Origin: Pyrus communis
Lineage: Eukaryota; Streptophyta; Magnoliopsida; Rosales; Rosaceae
Assembly (NCBI RefSeq): GCF_963583255.1
Contig: NC_084807.1
Location: 26,108,381 to 26,172,380 of the forward strand
Direction: 5' to 3'
DNA: 64,000 nt
Of this stretch, positions 1 to 10,345 are shown in pieces (the first letter of the stretch is position 1; every line of letters starts with the position of its first letter). The translations under genes and the position numbers were made by a program. The notes below the pieces were generated by a model that saw only the letters and a program-made list of their open reading frames with translations, was not told where the DNA came from and ran no database searches.

Positions 1-531
1 AGGGCTACTTTATAATTGTAGGAAATTGGCGGGTATAGAAATCATTGTATCTACGTATACATGATTATTAGGGATTTTGCACTATAGTCCAAAATATTAG
101 GTTTTTTGCGGAAACAGCTGATGTGCCGCTTTGGGCTCCTACAATTTATGTGATTGAGAATTAGGAGGGAAAATGATTTAAAACTAATTGAAATTAAGAA
201 GCAATTAACCCCAATCTTGTCATTGTGGTAAGATTAAGGAAAGGAAACAAGAGACTTTCCCGGGTAAGGGCTGGCTAGTGCCTAGTTGAGTTGGCAACTT
301 GGAACTTTGGAAGTGAGTCCAAAAGGATAAGCTCTCTCAACATAGAGTTTGTTTGGATGTGAGCGTTTTTGGTGAAAATATTGGACATAACAAGAACAGT
401 GGAAACTAAGCTAAGCATCAAATGATCAAGTAACATTGCTTTGCTACAGCAGAACATTGACCTTAACAAGTTTGAACGTACAAGTACAAAGTTTGTTCTT
501 GTCGAATGTTTCCTCATCTTCCCTCCTCGCC
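1..531. other. Intergenic, 3' flank of the NLR pseudogene
   Basis: No gene is recognised. The stretch around 535-600 resembles the 3' flank of the intact NLR gene near 2295-2350 (shared 'gtggaacacgtgatccaa'-like text), so it is probably the old 3' untranslated region of the minus-strand NLR pseudogene. Short ORFs here carry no recognisable domain. Confidence 0.5.
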
Positions 532-1662
532 TTAACACGCGAGCGGAACACATGATCCAAACTGTTTCAGCACAAACGGGTGCAGAACACATTCAGAATT
601 TGATTGAAGCTGGTGAAGAATGAAAACGTTAGAAACTACAGTACTGAATAGTCCATGGCAGAAAGATGAAGATGAACCTGGTGCCGGCAGATTGCAGGAC
701 GATCGCGACTTTATGATAGAGGGAACATGATGGATTTTGTGATGGTATTGTCCTCGCGGATGATCTACGAATCTTCCTGACATCCCTTTGAGCTCCAACA
801 CTTGGAGACCAGTTACATACTTCATACCTTTAGGGAGCTTCCGTAACCACTTATGGTTGGTGATTTGCAAACTTTTAAACTTTGGCATTGCAGTTTCTTC
901 AACTTCTAACTCTTCCAAATTTTCCAATAATTCCAGCTCCAAAAGCTCGACTTGGAGCAAACCGTTGGCAGAGAATTTCAGTTTCTTTCCATAGGATTGT
1001 TGTTAAGACAAGAATGATACAAGATCGACTGATTGAGATTTGGTGGGAATTCTTGTGGTAACGGTTGGTTTCGTATCTCGTCTCTCAGTTGATGTCATGA
1101 ATCAAAATTCAAAACAAAGAGTTCTCTCTTCTTACTCTTAGTCTGGGCATTCCGAGAATTCAACAGACATTTGCCTTTGTTCCGGGTATTCATAGACTAA
1201 ACAGAGCTTGGTAGTTTGTGTTTCTTAATTTCCATCTTCTTTCTTCGAGTTCCTGCTGCATCAATTTGATCCCTCTCCAATGGTTTTAATGCCATATGCT
1301 TCGCGGCTGATGGAAATACCAGAGATTCTTGTGCGGATAGCTGCAAGACCTTTCCCAATCTTGGAGCGCACCTTGAGAGTGAACACGTATCTCTTAACAA
1401 ATTCCCATCTCTTATAGGCCTCGATCTTGAGAATGTATGTGTCGATGAGGTCTTCAGCGTCATAAGCAGCGTTTCTGATATCAGAAACCCAATTGTGCAC
1501 CTGCAGATCATCTTCATGCTTTGCATCGGCATCTTTTAAGAAGCACTGCATCAGCTTGAGCTTGTATCTCAACACCTGCATTTGGAGGCGAACATCCTTG
1601 GGAAGTTCGATTTAGCAAAGCTACCCTTTCTAAAACAAAACCAACAGCAGTTTCTGCTGTGT
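532..1662 (-). pseudogene. CC-NBS-LRR (NLR) pseudogene with the NB-ARC core missing
   Basis: This is a broken sister of the NLR at 2445-5090. Its N-terminal coiled-coil (Rx_N-like) part is readable at about 1261-1614, including DAEDLIDTYIL and the CFLKDADAK helix. The sequence then jumps to the last LRRs at about 703-990 (LEELEVEETAMPK, HHVPSIIKS). Everything between is gone: P-loop, kinase-2, GLPL, MHD and most LRRs. The start codon is lost (ACA at 1660-1662 where the intact gene has ATG). The normal stop after IIKS has mutated, so the frame reads on to 532. The coiled-coil frame ends early, soon after GEGSN. The remains have no nucleotide-binding domain and cannot work as a normal NLR. A transcript encoding only the coiled coil is conceivable but the lost start argues against it. 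Confidence 0.85.
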
Positions 1663-2444
1663 TAGGTTCAACAGAAAAATGATAACAAAGCTAAAACAAA
1701 ACCGACAACTAATTATTCGGATGATTTTGCTTCAACCCAGTTCCCACTAAGTCTTGGCATTTCCAGGAAACTTAGAGGAAGCTTGGTGTAGTCTATCACT
1801 GTCAACTTGCATTCTTCTTTGTCGACATCGAAATATGAACTAATGAAAGAGCAACGAAAGGACACGGAAAGCCCACAAAAATAGTTTCACACGGCATTAA
1901 GATACAGTGAACTTTTCTAGAAAACTGTCACTATCTTTTGTTACAGTTCCAACATCTTTCTAAGAAAAAGAGCCTACTTTGATAAGCATATAAAATTATT
2001 GGAAAATTCATTGGCATCTAATTTCGTGACAAACACTATGATATATTGATATGTGAATTATACAAGGCATATATGGATATTCAAATTGAATAAAAATCAG
2101 AAAATGAAATTAAGAATGGCTAGAATTACAATCAATCTTGAATGTTTCTTGAGCTTAAAGCAAGCTATACGCGACCATCGTTCGACTCCTGCAGCTTCTT
2201 GTTGGAGACAGACGCAGTCTGCACTAGTTTATCTTCTGTTGTACACTCACAGTCGCCGCGTCACCCCTCCCCCACCCTGCCCCTAATCATAGAACGAGTG
2301 GAACACGTGATCCAAGCTCTTCTGGGAGAAAGCTATGCAGAAAAAATAAAGGTCAGAAAATTTGTTCACTGGTCATAAGTTATTAGTCTTCTGCAAAAAG
2401 ATAAAAGATGAAGAAGATGAACCTGGTGTCGACAAATTGCACGA
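1663..2444. other. NLR intergenic spacer
   Basis: About 780 bp between the two NLR units. Bases 1665-1830 are a diverged copy of the 5' flank of the intact NLR ('gcttcaaccc', 'ggaagcttggtg', 'cactgtcaac' in order). Bases 2290-2440 are the 3' flank of the intact gene. No other gene is seen. Confidence 0.6.
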
Positions 2445-5090
2445 TTATGACTTTATGATAGAGGGAACATGCTGGACTTTGTGATGGTCTTCTCCTTGCA
2501 GCCTATCGATGAATCTTCTTGGCATCCCTTCGAACACCAACTCTTGGAGAGTAGTTATGCACTTAATTTCTTCAGGGAGCATCCGTAACTGTTGGCAGTC
2601 AGTGATCTGTAAACTCCTAAGCTTCGGCATTGCACTTTCTTCAACTTCCAACTCTTCCAAAGAATCCAAGAATTCAAGCTCTAGATACTCGAGTTGTGGA
2701 AAGCCGTTGGCAGAAAATTTCAGTTTTTTTCCATGGTAAGAAGAATGTTTTAGTCTAAGAACAAATAGATAAGGCAGCTTCTCAAGTATCTCCAAAGGAT
2801 TGTTTTCAAGACGGGATTGATGCAAGATCAACTGGTTGAGATTTGGAGGGAATTCATGTGGGTTAGGTAGCTTACTTATCCCTCCGCTCAGATGCAACTT
2901 AATGACATGGCGAAGAGAAGAAAGCGCAGAGAGGGATGGAAACAGATAATCCATAGACTTTAAGGACAAGGAGTGGAGGTTCAGAAGATTGACTAAAGAA
3001 TCAAAAATTTCTGCACGGTTTGTGGCGAAGCTTCCAGTCAATCTCAACTTCCGAAGACTGATTAAATTGGCGGAGTTTATTCCTCTCAAGCTATCAACGT
3101 TTATGCCCACCAAAGTCTGGAGGTGTTGGAGAGTATCAATTCGCCACTTGCCAACTAATGGATGAACGTACATGTAAAGATGGCGTAAGCTTTTCATCTT
3201 CCATAACACATCAGGAAACCTCAAAATATTGGCATTTTCAAGAATATCAAGAGTCTGCAAGTTGGACAACCATCCTATTTCTTCTGGCACCGACCCTATA
3301 GAGCAATGCCTTAACCCCAAGTACTTCAAATGGATCATTTCTCCGATTGCGCTTGGAATTGTCCTCAACTTCATATCTTCTAATTCCAGGACTCTAAGGA
3401 GTTTAAAACGTCTGCAGACATCAGAAAGAGAAATTCCACTTTCAATTTGTCGAACCTTAAAGAAGAGGAGCGATCGGAGGCTTGGAGTTGACTCATCCGG
3501 GGATGAAGAAAAGCCGGAGTAGATAGCATGATGACGGGCTCGAGAGTGAGAACATGGAAATGGGCTGAAGATACTGTACTTCAGATTCGAATGAATATAA
3601 AGAAATTCCACTGACTTAGCCTTTGAGATACAGAGGTCTCGCATTAAGTCGTGCAATCGGCAGTGTTTCACCCTATCATTTGCACTCAACCTTGCTGCTT
3701 GAACCATGTTTCTATCAATCAGCTCATTCAGATATTCCTCTGCAAGGTCCTCCATCCTTCCATCGTAATATGGGATCAAGCCTTCTGCAATCCATAGCCG
3801 AAAAAGTTTACGTGCAGAGAATAAATAGTCCTCAGGAAATAACCCCAAGTAGAGAAAACAAAATTTAAGGTAATAAGGCAAGTCATAATAGCTTAAAGCT
3901 AGTATTGCCGACACAGCATTCGGACCACGGGCTAACAGTGCGCGGATGGAGTTCAGAACCCTTTGCCATTCACTCAGCCTTCTTTTCCTTGAAAGCATGC
4001 CCCCCAACACAACGATGGCTAGCGGTAGACCAGCACATTTCGCCACAATTTCCTTTCCGATTTCCTCCAATTGTGGAGGACACATTCTCTCAATACTTTC
4101 AGTGAATGCTTTCCGGCATAACAACTTCCAACTGTCCTCTTTGCTACGAAATCGCAGTTCATGGGGAAGGCTCTGGGCATCGGCATGCAAAGCGACATTG
4201 TTGTTGCGAGTTGTAAGAAATAATTTACTTCCACTGTGATTGTTTGGGAAGGCCTTTGCAAGACTGTCAAAAGCGCCGGTGCTCCATATATCATCTAAAA
4301 CAATCAGATAGCGTCTCCCTTCCAAAAGTTTATAGAGCACTTCCTCCAACTCGTCTTCTCCCAACTTCGCCGTGTCTTTTGTTCTTGTTGAAACTTGTTT
4401 TATAATGCTCACAAGTATGTCTCTTGTTCTGAACTGTTGGGATACATAGACCCAAGCACGGCGATCGAAACAAGTTTGAATGTCCGCATGATTATAGACT
4501 TCCTTAGCACAAGTGGTCTTACCAATACCACCCATGCCTACTATTGAAATTGCACGCCATTGATCCTCCGAGACAAGTCGTGCCACCAGAGTTGCTATAT
4601 CTTCCTCCAGACCAACAATATCCTTATCCTGGCCACGAGGAGTTGATCGCCGCAGCTTCAGTAGTCCTTCATTGGCATGACTCGTTCCTTCACCAGTACT
4701 TCTTATGCCGTATGCTTCGTGGCTGATGGAAACGTCAGAGATTCTTGTGCGGAGAAATACAAGGTCTTTCCCAATCTTGTAACGGGCCTTGAGAGTGGAA
4801 GCATATCTCTTAACAAAGTTCCATTTCTTGTACTTGTAGGACTCAACTTTGAGGATGTATGTGTCAATGAGGTCTTCAGCATCATAAGCAAGATTTCTGA
4901 CATCAGAAACCCAATTCCGCACCTGCAAATCGTCTTCTTGCTTTGCATCTGCATCTTTTAAAAAGCACTGCATCCGCTTCAGCTCATCTCTCAGCCGCAG
5001 GATTTCCGGGCGAACATCCTTGGGAAGTTGGATTTCACCAAGTACATCAGCAACCCTTTCCAGAACGAAAATAACAACAGCTTCTGCCAT
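2445..5090 (-). CDS. CC-NBS-LRR disease resistance protein (RPP13-like NLR)
   Basis: A single-exon ORF of 881 residues, a usual length for a non-TIR NLR, which acts as an intracellular immune receptor sensing pathogen effectors or modified host proteins. The coiled-coil domain (residues 1-130) holds an EDVID-type motif, AEDLIDTY (71-78). The NB-ARC contains the P-loop GMGGIGKTT (185-193), kinase-2 LIVLDDIW (262-269), RNBS-B KLFLTTRN (289-296), CAGLPLAI (352-359), RNBS-D CFLYLGLFPEDY (411-422) and an LHD version of the MHD triad (479-481). From about 540 to 880 irregular leucine-rich repeats follow, ending HVPSIIKS. All nucleotide-binding motifs look intact. ATG at 5090 gives the canonical MAEAVV start. 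A gutted paralogue lies just downstream, so this is a small NLR cluster. The ligand cannot be inferred. Confidence 0.93.
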   Translation of the reverse strand: MAEAVVIFVLERVADVLGEIQLPKDVRPEILRLRDELKRMQCFLKDADAKQEDDLQVRNWVSDVRNLAYDAEDLIDTYILKVESYKYKKWNFVKRYASTLKARYKIGKDLVFLRTRISDVSISHEAYGIRSTGEGTSHANEGLLKLRRSTPRGQDKDIVGLEEDIATLVARLVSEDQWRAISIVGMGGIGKTTCAKEVYNHADIQTCFDRRAWVYVSQQFRTRDILVSIIKQVSTRTKDTAKLGEDELEEVLYKLLEGRRYLIVLDDIWSTGAFDSLAKAFPNNHSGSKLFLTTRNNNVALHADAQSLPHELRFRSKEDSWKLLCRKAFTESIERMCPPQLEEIGKEIVAKCAGLPLAIVVLGGMLSRKRRLSEWQRVLNSIRALLARGPNAVSAILALSYYDLPYYLKFCFLYLGLFPEDYLFSARKLFRLWIAEGLIPYYDGRMEDLAEEYLNELIDRNMVQAARLSANDRVKHCRLHDLMRDLCISKAKSVEFLYIHSNLKYSIFSPFPCSHSRARHHAIYSGFSSSPDESTPSLRSLLFFKVRQIESGISLSDVCRRFKLLRVLELEDMKLRTIPSAIGEMIHLKYLGLRHCSIGSVPEEIGWLSNLQTLDILENANILRFPDVLWKMKSLRHLYMYVHPLVGKWRIDTLQHLQTLVGINVDSLRGINSANLISLRKLRLTGSFATNRAEIFDSLVNLLNLHSLSLKSMDYLFPSLSALSSLRHVIKLHLSGGISKLPNPHEFPPNLNQLILHQSRLENNPLEILEKLPYLFVLRLKHSSYHGKKLKFSANGFPQLEYLELEFLDSLEELEVEESAMPKLRSLQITDCQQLRMLPEEIKCITTLQELVFEGMPRRFIDRLQGEDHHKVQHVPSIIKS

Positions 5091-5450
5091 GTTACTTTCG
5101 ACAGAAAATCAGAGAAGCTAATTAGAATTGCAGCTTCTTGGGATGGTTTGGCTTCAACCCCTTTTTTTTTTAAGCTCTTAACATTCTTGGTTGCAAGGCA
5201 GGACAGTGTTTAGTATTTTCTACGAAGCTTAGGAGAAGCTTGGTGCGGTTTCTGTCACTGCCAACAAGCCAAACTATTTCGCAACGCGGAGATGGACCTA
5301 AATGATGCCCCCAAGTCTTCTTCTACCTTTGTCAACGTCATAACCTAAACTGAATCATGCCCCACACGGAACCAGTTACCACACAGGAAAGGCCAAGGAA
5401 ACCAGCAAGCACAAACCGACAATTTGACTTGCCGGCCAAGCTAATAAACG
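5091..5450. repeat. Direct repeat copy 1: NLR 5' flank
   Basis: The 5' flank of the NLR is repeated at 5818-6230. Both copies carry, in order, 'agaagctaattagaattgca', 'gatggtttggcttcaaccc', 'cattcttggttgcaaggcag' and 'ttgacttgccggccaagcta'. Copy 1 abuts the NLR start codon, so it probably holds promoter and 5'UTR sequence. A third, older copy lies at 1665-1830. Confidence 0.85.
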
Positions 5451-5817
5451 GAAAGAAATTTGGTAGAAATGCTTCCGTAAAAACTGAGAAAGATTCACAA
5501 CGTCGATTTTGTTCATTAAATATTCCAAATTCTTTCATTTGTATTTGTATAGGTCATTTTCGTTTACTTCATAAATCAAGGATAACCTTAGGCTTATTTT
5601 TAGCTATGCTCTTTAAAACTCGATTTTATCTTTACTATCAGAAGTCGTCACTTTACACAGAAACTCAAAATTCGCTCCACTTGAACTCGATTTTGATCCT
5701 ATTTTGCCCGCTGAAGCTCAAAATTTGTCATTTTACTCTATAAAACTCATAATTCGCTTCATATTTGCCCTAATTTTGTTAATTCTGTTATGTGAAGTTG
5801 ATTTTTGTGGCTCAAGC
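5451..5817. other. Spacer between the repeated NLR flanks
   Basis: AT-rich spacer. A 128-codon ORF on the plus strand has biased, non-conserved-looking sequence and no recognisable domain, so it is not called. Confidence 0.4.
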
Positions 5818-6230
5818 ATAACAACAGCTTCTGCAAAATCATAGAAGCTAATTAGAATTGCAGCTTACTGAGATGGTTTGGCTTCAACCCATTTTCCTTT
5901 AAGCTCTTAACATTCTTGGTTGCAAGGCAGGACAATGTTTAGTATTTTCTACGAAGCTGAGGGGAAGCTCGGTGTGGTGTCTGTCACTGTCAACAAACCA
6001 AACTATTTGCGACGCGGAGATGAAGACCTAAATGGCGCCCAGCCCACAAGTCTTCTTCTACCTTTTGTCAACATCATAACACAAACTCAATCATGCACCA
6101 CTGAACCAGTTACCACACAAGGAAGGCCAAGGAAATTAAGTTAAATGGGGTCTTCGTCTTCAAATAACTAGATGGGGAAACCAGCAAGCATAAACCGACC
6201 ATTTGACTTGCCGGCCAAGCTAATAAATTA
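5818..6230. repeat. Direct repeat copy 2: NLR 5' flank
   Basis: Second copy of the NLR 5' flank (partner 5091-5450). It begins inside the coding start region ('aacaacagcttctgc', matching the first codons of the NLR in antisense), so it is the stub of another NLR copy whose body has been deleted. It contains a short insertion ('ttaaatggggtcttcgtc', about 6139) absent from copy 1. Confidence 0.8.
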
Positions 6231-6974
6231 TTATAATAGTTTCGAATCCTTCCATGATATACCATCTTCAAAATGTTAGGCATGCAGTGCTAGACAAACG
6301 CAATAGGCATATAGTGTGTAGGCCGAGACCACCAGAATGGTGCTAGGCCAGACCACTAGAAGAGTGCTCTAGTTAAACCACCAGGTTAATAGACCAAAAA
6401 AGCATAAAGAAAGGGATCCTTCCCATATCCTTTCGTCCTAATCCATTAAGTTCAAAAATTCGAATTATTGAAATTTGATCAAACGGTTAAAGTTATTATA
6501 ACTTTTAAAGTAAAATTCTGTTTGTAGTCATTGAATCAAATTCTAATAATTCAGATTTTAAATTTGATGGATCAGAAGGAAGAGATTTGTAACGAGCTCC
6601 TTTCCAAAAAAAAGTCATGACTTGTTTTTGTGTGTCAGAACACCATCAATAAAGGAAAAGGAAAAGAAAAATAAGGTAGTTCTCTCCTTTTTGACTTTTG
6701 AAGGAGCCAAAAGACTAAAAAAAAGGGAAAAAGAAAGGAAACAAAAAGGAAAAGATGCCCTTTGGCCAGGCTGCGGCAAATAAAGAAAATATAAACAAAA
6801 ATACTACAGGTACCTTTTGTTTGTACCAATTTGATGCTCTTGTAGACCCTCACATGCAAAAGAAAGTGAAAGAAGGGTTACTGTTTCTGGCTGCTCGGTG
6901 GAAGAGAGAGAGTAAAAGAGCCCTCATTTCTTCTCTGCTCGACCGCGCACCAGCAGAAACAAGGAAACCACATA
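6231..6974. other. Intergenic
   Basis: AT-rich with A-rich runs (about 6605-6760). No gene, RNA or clear transposon boundary was recognised. Confidence 0.4.
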
Positions 6975-7430
6975 AGAAAATAAACACGTTGAATACTTTG
7001 TTATTTTATTTATTTTTTAGGGTTTACAATATATAGGTGCATACGTCTTATTCTACAAAGAATATAATTACAAAGATCACAATTAATTATAAATCGTAAT
7101 CCTACCTAAAATAGGACTCTTAGAATATTTAGAAATTGAGGCTCAAATCAACACCCCTCAAATTAGTGCATAGATATCATACATGCCCAACTTGATAATT
7201 GATTCTTTAAAAACTTTACTAGATACTCCATGAGAAAGAATATCAGCTAGATGCCCCTATGAATTAACAAACGGTATATACGCAACCTTCATGTCAAGAT
7301 TTTTCTTAACAAAATATCGATCAACTTTCATGGTTTGTTCGATTATGTTTACTAGGTTATCTGCTATCTTCCTTGTAAATTTATTGTCACAATGTAACTT
7401 CATAGCCTTTTTTGACAAATAACCATTTTT
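6975..7430 (-). mobile_element. Ty1/Copia retrotransposon remnant (RNase H 3' end plus partial LTR)
   Basis: Read on the minus strand, 7425 to 7165 encodes the C-terminal end of a Copia polyprotein. CDNK, IADN and VDRYFVKKNLD are followed, after a frameshift near 7260, by HLADILSHGVSSKVFKES and KLGMYDIYALI and a stop. This is the family's RNase H tail. A purine run and TGTTGA at 7153 mark the likely start of the 3' LTR, which runs down towards 6975; its far end was not fixed. The rest of the element is absent and the reading frame is broken. Confidence 0.8.
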
Positions 7431-7999
7431 AAATTGCGACGAATTCTTTAGTATGGTTCCTCTAAATTATGGTGTTCAACATGTGTGTTCGCCCACGCAT
7501 ACTAACAAAAGTAAGACACTAACTATATTTTTGCATCACTTAAGTCCATCCATGGTCTCACCCGTGTAGAAGAATTTCTCTTGCTTGCCTAATGCGTTAC
7601 TGCAACATTTTCGATCCTATTTATCAAGCAATATCGAAAGCGAGGAACTTGAACAAAGGATATCAAGTTTAGAAGCAAAGACGTTAATTACTTGAGTTAG
7701 AAGTCCTTTGTTTGTCAACTTCGTTTTGTACATGAAAATTATAAAATTATTTAGTTATTTTATAAGTTTGATTTTAAACTTATAATTGGATAGGCGTGTG
7801 TATATAAAGTTGGGCTGGGCCTAGGTCGTTAGTTTTGCCACCATTTGCTATGGGCCCATCCTACTGTAAATATTCGGAGATTCGTCGTCCCGCTTTCTTT
7901 TTACCAAACAAAAAATTTTCGTCTTCGGGAGCAAACACACATCTCTCTCTGGACTCCCTCTGGCACTCGAACCTTCTCCAATCTCAAATCCTCAAATCC
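7431..7999. promoter_or_regulatory. Upstream region and 5'UTR of the SF1 gene
   Basis: No separate gene. The last part, from about 7800, is probably promoter and 5'UTR of the SF1 gene: it contains 'tgggctgggcctagg' and 'atgggcccatcc' (site II-like GGGCC elements common near plant housekeeping promoters) and a C/T-rich stretch just before the ATG at 8000. The frame is open upstream to 7835 without a stop. Confidence 0.45.
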
Positions 8000-10345
8000 A
8001 TGGAGGCTGCTCTTCCATCAAACCCTAACCTTCCTCCTCCAATCGAATCCCTAGATCCTCATCCCCCTCCTACTGCCGAAACCCTAGCCTCAGATTCGAA
8101 TGGCCCGCCTCAACCGCCGCCCACTGAAACCCTAGCTTCCGATGCTCAAAACCCCTTCCCAAATCCCCAGGCCGCTACTGAGAACGGTATTTCGACTGAC
8201 GCCTGCAAGAAGCTTGCTATTACGAAGCCGCTGTTGTCGGAAAACGGATTGACCAACACCAATAGCGGCAACGAAAGGGATGGCTCGGGCGGGGAGGAGG
8301 AGACGACCAGCAGGCGCCGCCGCCGCAGCCGGTGGGATCCTCAGCCCGAGTCGGAGAATCAGAGTGGTGGTGGGGAGACGGGCAGTGGGACGAGGAAGAG
8401 GAAGTCGCGGTGGGCGGATGAGGAGCCGAAGGCGATTCAGCTGCCGGATTTCATGGGAGGTATTGAGTTTGATCCAGAAATTCAAGCTTTGAATAGTAGG
8501 TTGCTTGAGATTAGTCGAATGCTGTCTTCGGGTTTGCCCTTAGATGATCGTCCCGAAGGGGCTAGGTCTCCTTCGCCGGAACCTATATATGATAACATGG
8601 GAATTAGGATTAATACTAGAGAGTTCCGTGCCCGTGAAAGGTTGAACAAAGAGAGGCAGGAAATTATTGCTCAGATTATTAAGAGGAACCCGGCATTTAA
8701 GCCCCCGGCTGATTACAGGCCACCCAAGCTTCATAAGAAGCTTTACATACCGATGAAGGAATATCCCGGATACAATTTTATCGGACTTATCATTGGGCCA
8801 AGAGGTAATACGCAGAAGAGGATGGAGAAAGAAACTGGTGCAAAAATTGTCATTAGGGGTAAAGGTTCGGTGAAAGAAGGCAGGTCGCAACAGAAGAGGG
8901 ATTTGAAACCTGACCCTTCCGAGAACGAGGACTTGCATGTTTTGGTTGAGGCAGATACACAAGACGCTCTTGATGCTGCGGCTGGGATGGTGGAGAAACT
9001 CTTGCAGCCTGTTGATGAGGTGTTGAATGAGCATAAGAGGCAACAACTTAGGGAACTTGCGGCATTGAATGGGACAATAAGGGATGAGGAGTATTGTAGG
9101 TTGTGTGGTGAGCCGGGGCACCGTCAGTATGCTTGTCCATCACGTACTTCGACCTTCAAGAGCGATGTTCTTTGTAAGATATGTGGTGATGGTGGGCATC
9201 CAACCATTGATTGCCCAGTGAAGGGTACAACTGGGAAGAAAATGGATGATGAGTATCAGAACTTCTTGGCTGAGTTGGGGGGGACAGTTCCTGAATCCAC
9301 AACTAAGCAGACCGCTACGTTGGCACTTGGCCCAGGCAATAGTACATCAAGCAATCCTCCTTGGGCTAACAGTACTAGCAGCACTAGCAGTGCATCATCA
9401 CATCCAGGCTTGGGATCAACTGGAGTCAAGCCGGTCAAGGACTATGACGAGACAAACTTGTACATTGGATACTTGCCGCCTACCCTTGATGACGATGGTT
9501 TAATCCGATTGTTTTCAGCGTTTGGTGATATTGTGATGGCCAAAGTTATCAGGGACCGGGTTACTGGAGCGAGTAAGGGTTATGGTTTTGTGAAGTATGG
9601 AGATGTTCAAATGGCTAATAATGCAATTGCAAGCATGAATGGTTATCGCCTAGAGCAGCGAACCATTGCTGTCAGAGTTGCCGGCAAGCCTCCGCAGCCT
9701 GCTGGACCTCCAGCATCGGCAATGCCCACATACCCCGTTCCCCAGCCTGTTGCTTCCTTTCCATCCCAGCAGTTTACCCCCGGTGGTCCTCTTGGGAATG
9801 CACCACCTACTAGCTATGCGGGTACTCCTGTTCCATGGGGACCCCCTGTTCCTCCTCCTTATGCTCCTTATGCTCCGCCGCCTCCGCCTCCCCCGGGTTC
9901 AACCATGTATCCTCCTCCCATGCCGGGTCAACATATGTCTCCTTATGGTGCACGATACCCTCCTCCCCCTGGTGCACCACCTCAACCGATGACTTCAAGT
10001 GAAGCACAACACAGTTATCCCCCTCCAGGAGTTCAATCTGAACACAATGTCTCTACCCAATCTCTACAAACTAATCTGTATGGTGGCTCCTCAGCACCAA
10101 TGCCACCAAACGGCCAACACACTTATCCTGCTGCTTCATATGGTTACTCATCTTACTACAATGCAGTTCCACCACCTCCACCTCCCCCCGGCCCTGTACC
10201 TGGATCAACTGCAGACCAATCTCAGAACATTGGTAACGTTCCATGGGCCACGAGTGCTCCGGTTCACCCTCCTGCTTCTTCTGCGGAAAAGACAACTTAT
10301 GGTGCAGATGCAGAGTATGAGAAGTTCATGGCAGAAATGAAATGA
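8000..10345 (+). CDS. SF1: Splicing factor 1 / branch-point-binding protein (plant SF1)
   Basis: An uninterrupted 781-codon frame from ATG 8000. SF1 binds the intron branch point and contacts U2AF65 in early spliceosome assembly in the nucleus. Two U2AF-ligand-type motifs lie near residues 106-140 (RRRRSRWD and [11 protein letters not shown]). An SPSPEP segment follows at about 190, then a KH-QUA2 RNA-binding region (about 246-333, with the [11 protein letters not shown] loop). Two CCHC zinc knuckles come next ([14 protein letters not shown] at about 365 and [14 protein letters not shown] at about 393). The plant-type RRM is at about 484-563 (NLYIGYLPP and KGYGFVKY), followed by a long proline-rich tail. 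Plant SF1 differs from animal SF1 by having the RRM, and this one has it. The open frame extends 55 codons upstream to 7835, but that part reads like 5'UTR; MEAALPS is the better start. Confidence 0.95.
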   Translation: MEAALPSNPNLPPPIESLDPHPPPTAETLASDSNGPPQPPPTETLASDAQNPFPNPQAATENGISTDACKKLAITKPLLSENGLTNTNSGNERDGSGGEEETTSRRRRRSRWDPQPESENQSGGGETGSGTRKRKSRWADEEPKAIQLPDFMGGIEFDPEIQALNSRLLEISRMLSSGLPLDDRPEGARSPSPEPIYDNMGIRINTREFRARERLNKERQEIIAQIIKRNPAFKPPADYRPPKLHKKLYIPMKEYPGYNFIGLIIGPRGNTQKRMEKETGAKIVIRGKGSVKEGRSQQKRDLKPDPSENEDLHVLVEADTQDALDAAAGMVEKLLQPVDEVLNEHKRQQLRELAALNGTIRDEEYCRLCGEPGHRQYACPSRTSTFKSDVLCKICGDGGHPTIDCPVKGTTGKKMDDEYQNFLAELGGTVPESTTKQTATLALGPGNSTSSNPPWANSTSSTSSASSHPGLGSTGVKPVKDYDETNLYIGYLPPTLDDDGLIRLFSAFGDIVMAKVIRDRVTGASKGYGFVKYGDVQMANNAIASMNGYRLEQRTIAVRVAGKPPQPAGPPASAMPTYPVPQPVASFPSQQFTPGGPLGNAPPTSYAGTPVPWGPPVPPPYAPYAPPPPPPPGSTMYPPPMPGQHMSPYGARYPPPPGAPPQPMTSSEAQHSYPPPGVQSEHNVSTQSLQTNLYGGSSAPMPPNGQHTYPAASYGYSSYYNAVPPPPPPPGPVPGSTADQSQNIGNVPWATSAPVHPPASSAEKTTYGADAEYEKFMAEMK

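Noticed and set aside
8132..10295. Several long antisense and out-of-frame ORFs within the SF1 gene
   Set aside because: They are shadows of the SF1 coding sequence, produced by its codon composition and proline-rich tail.
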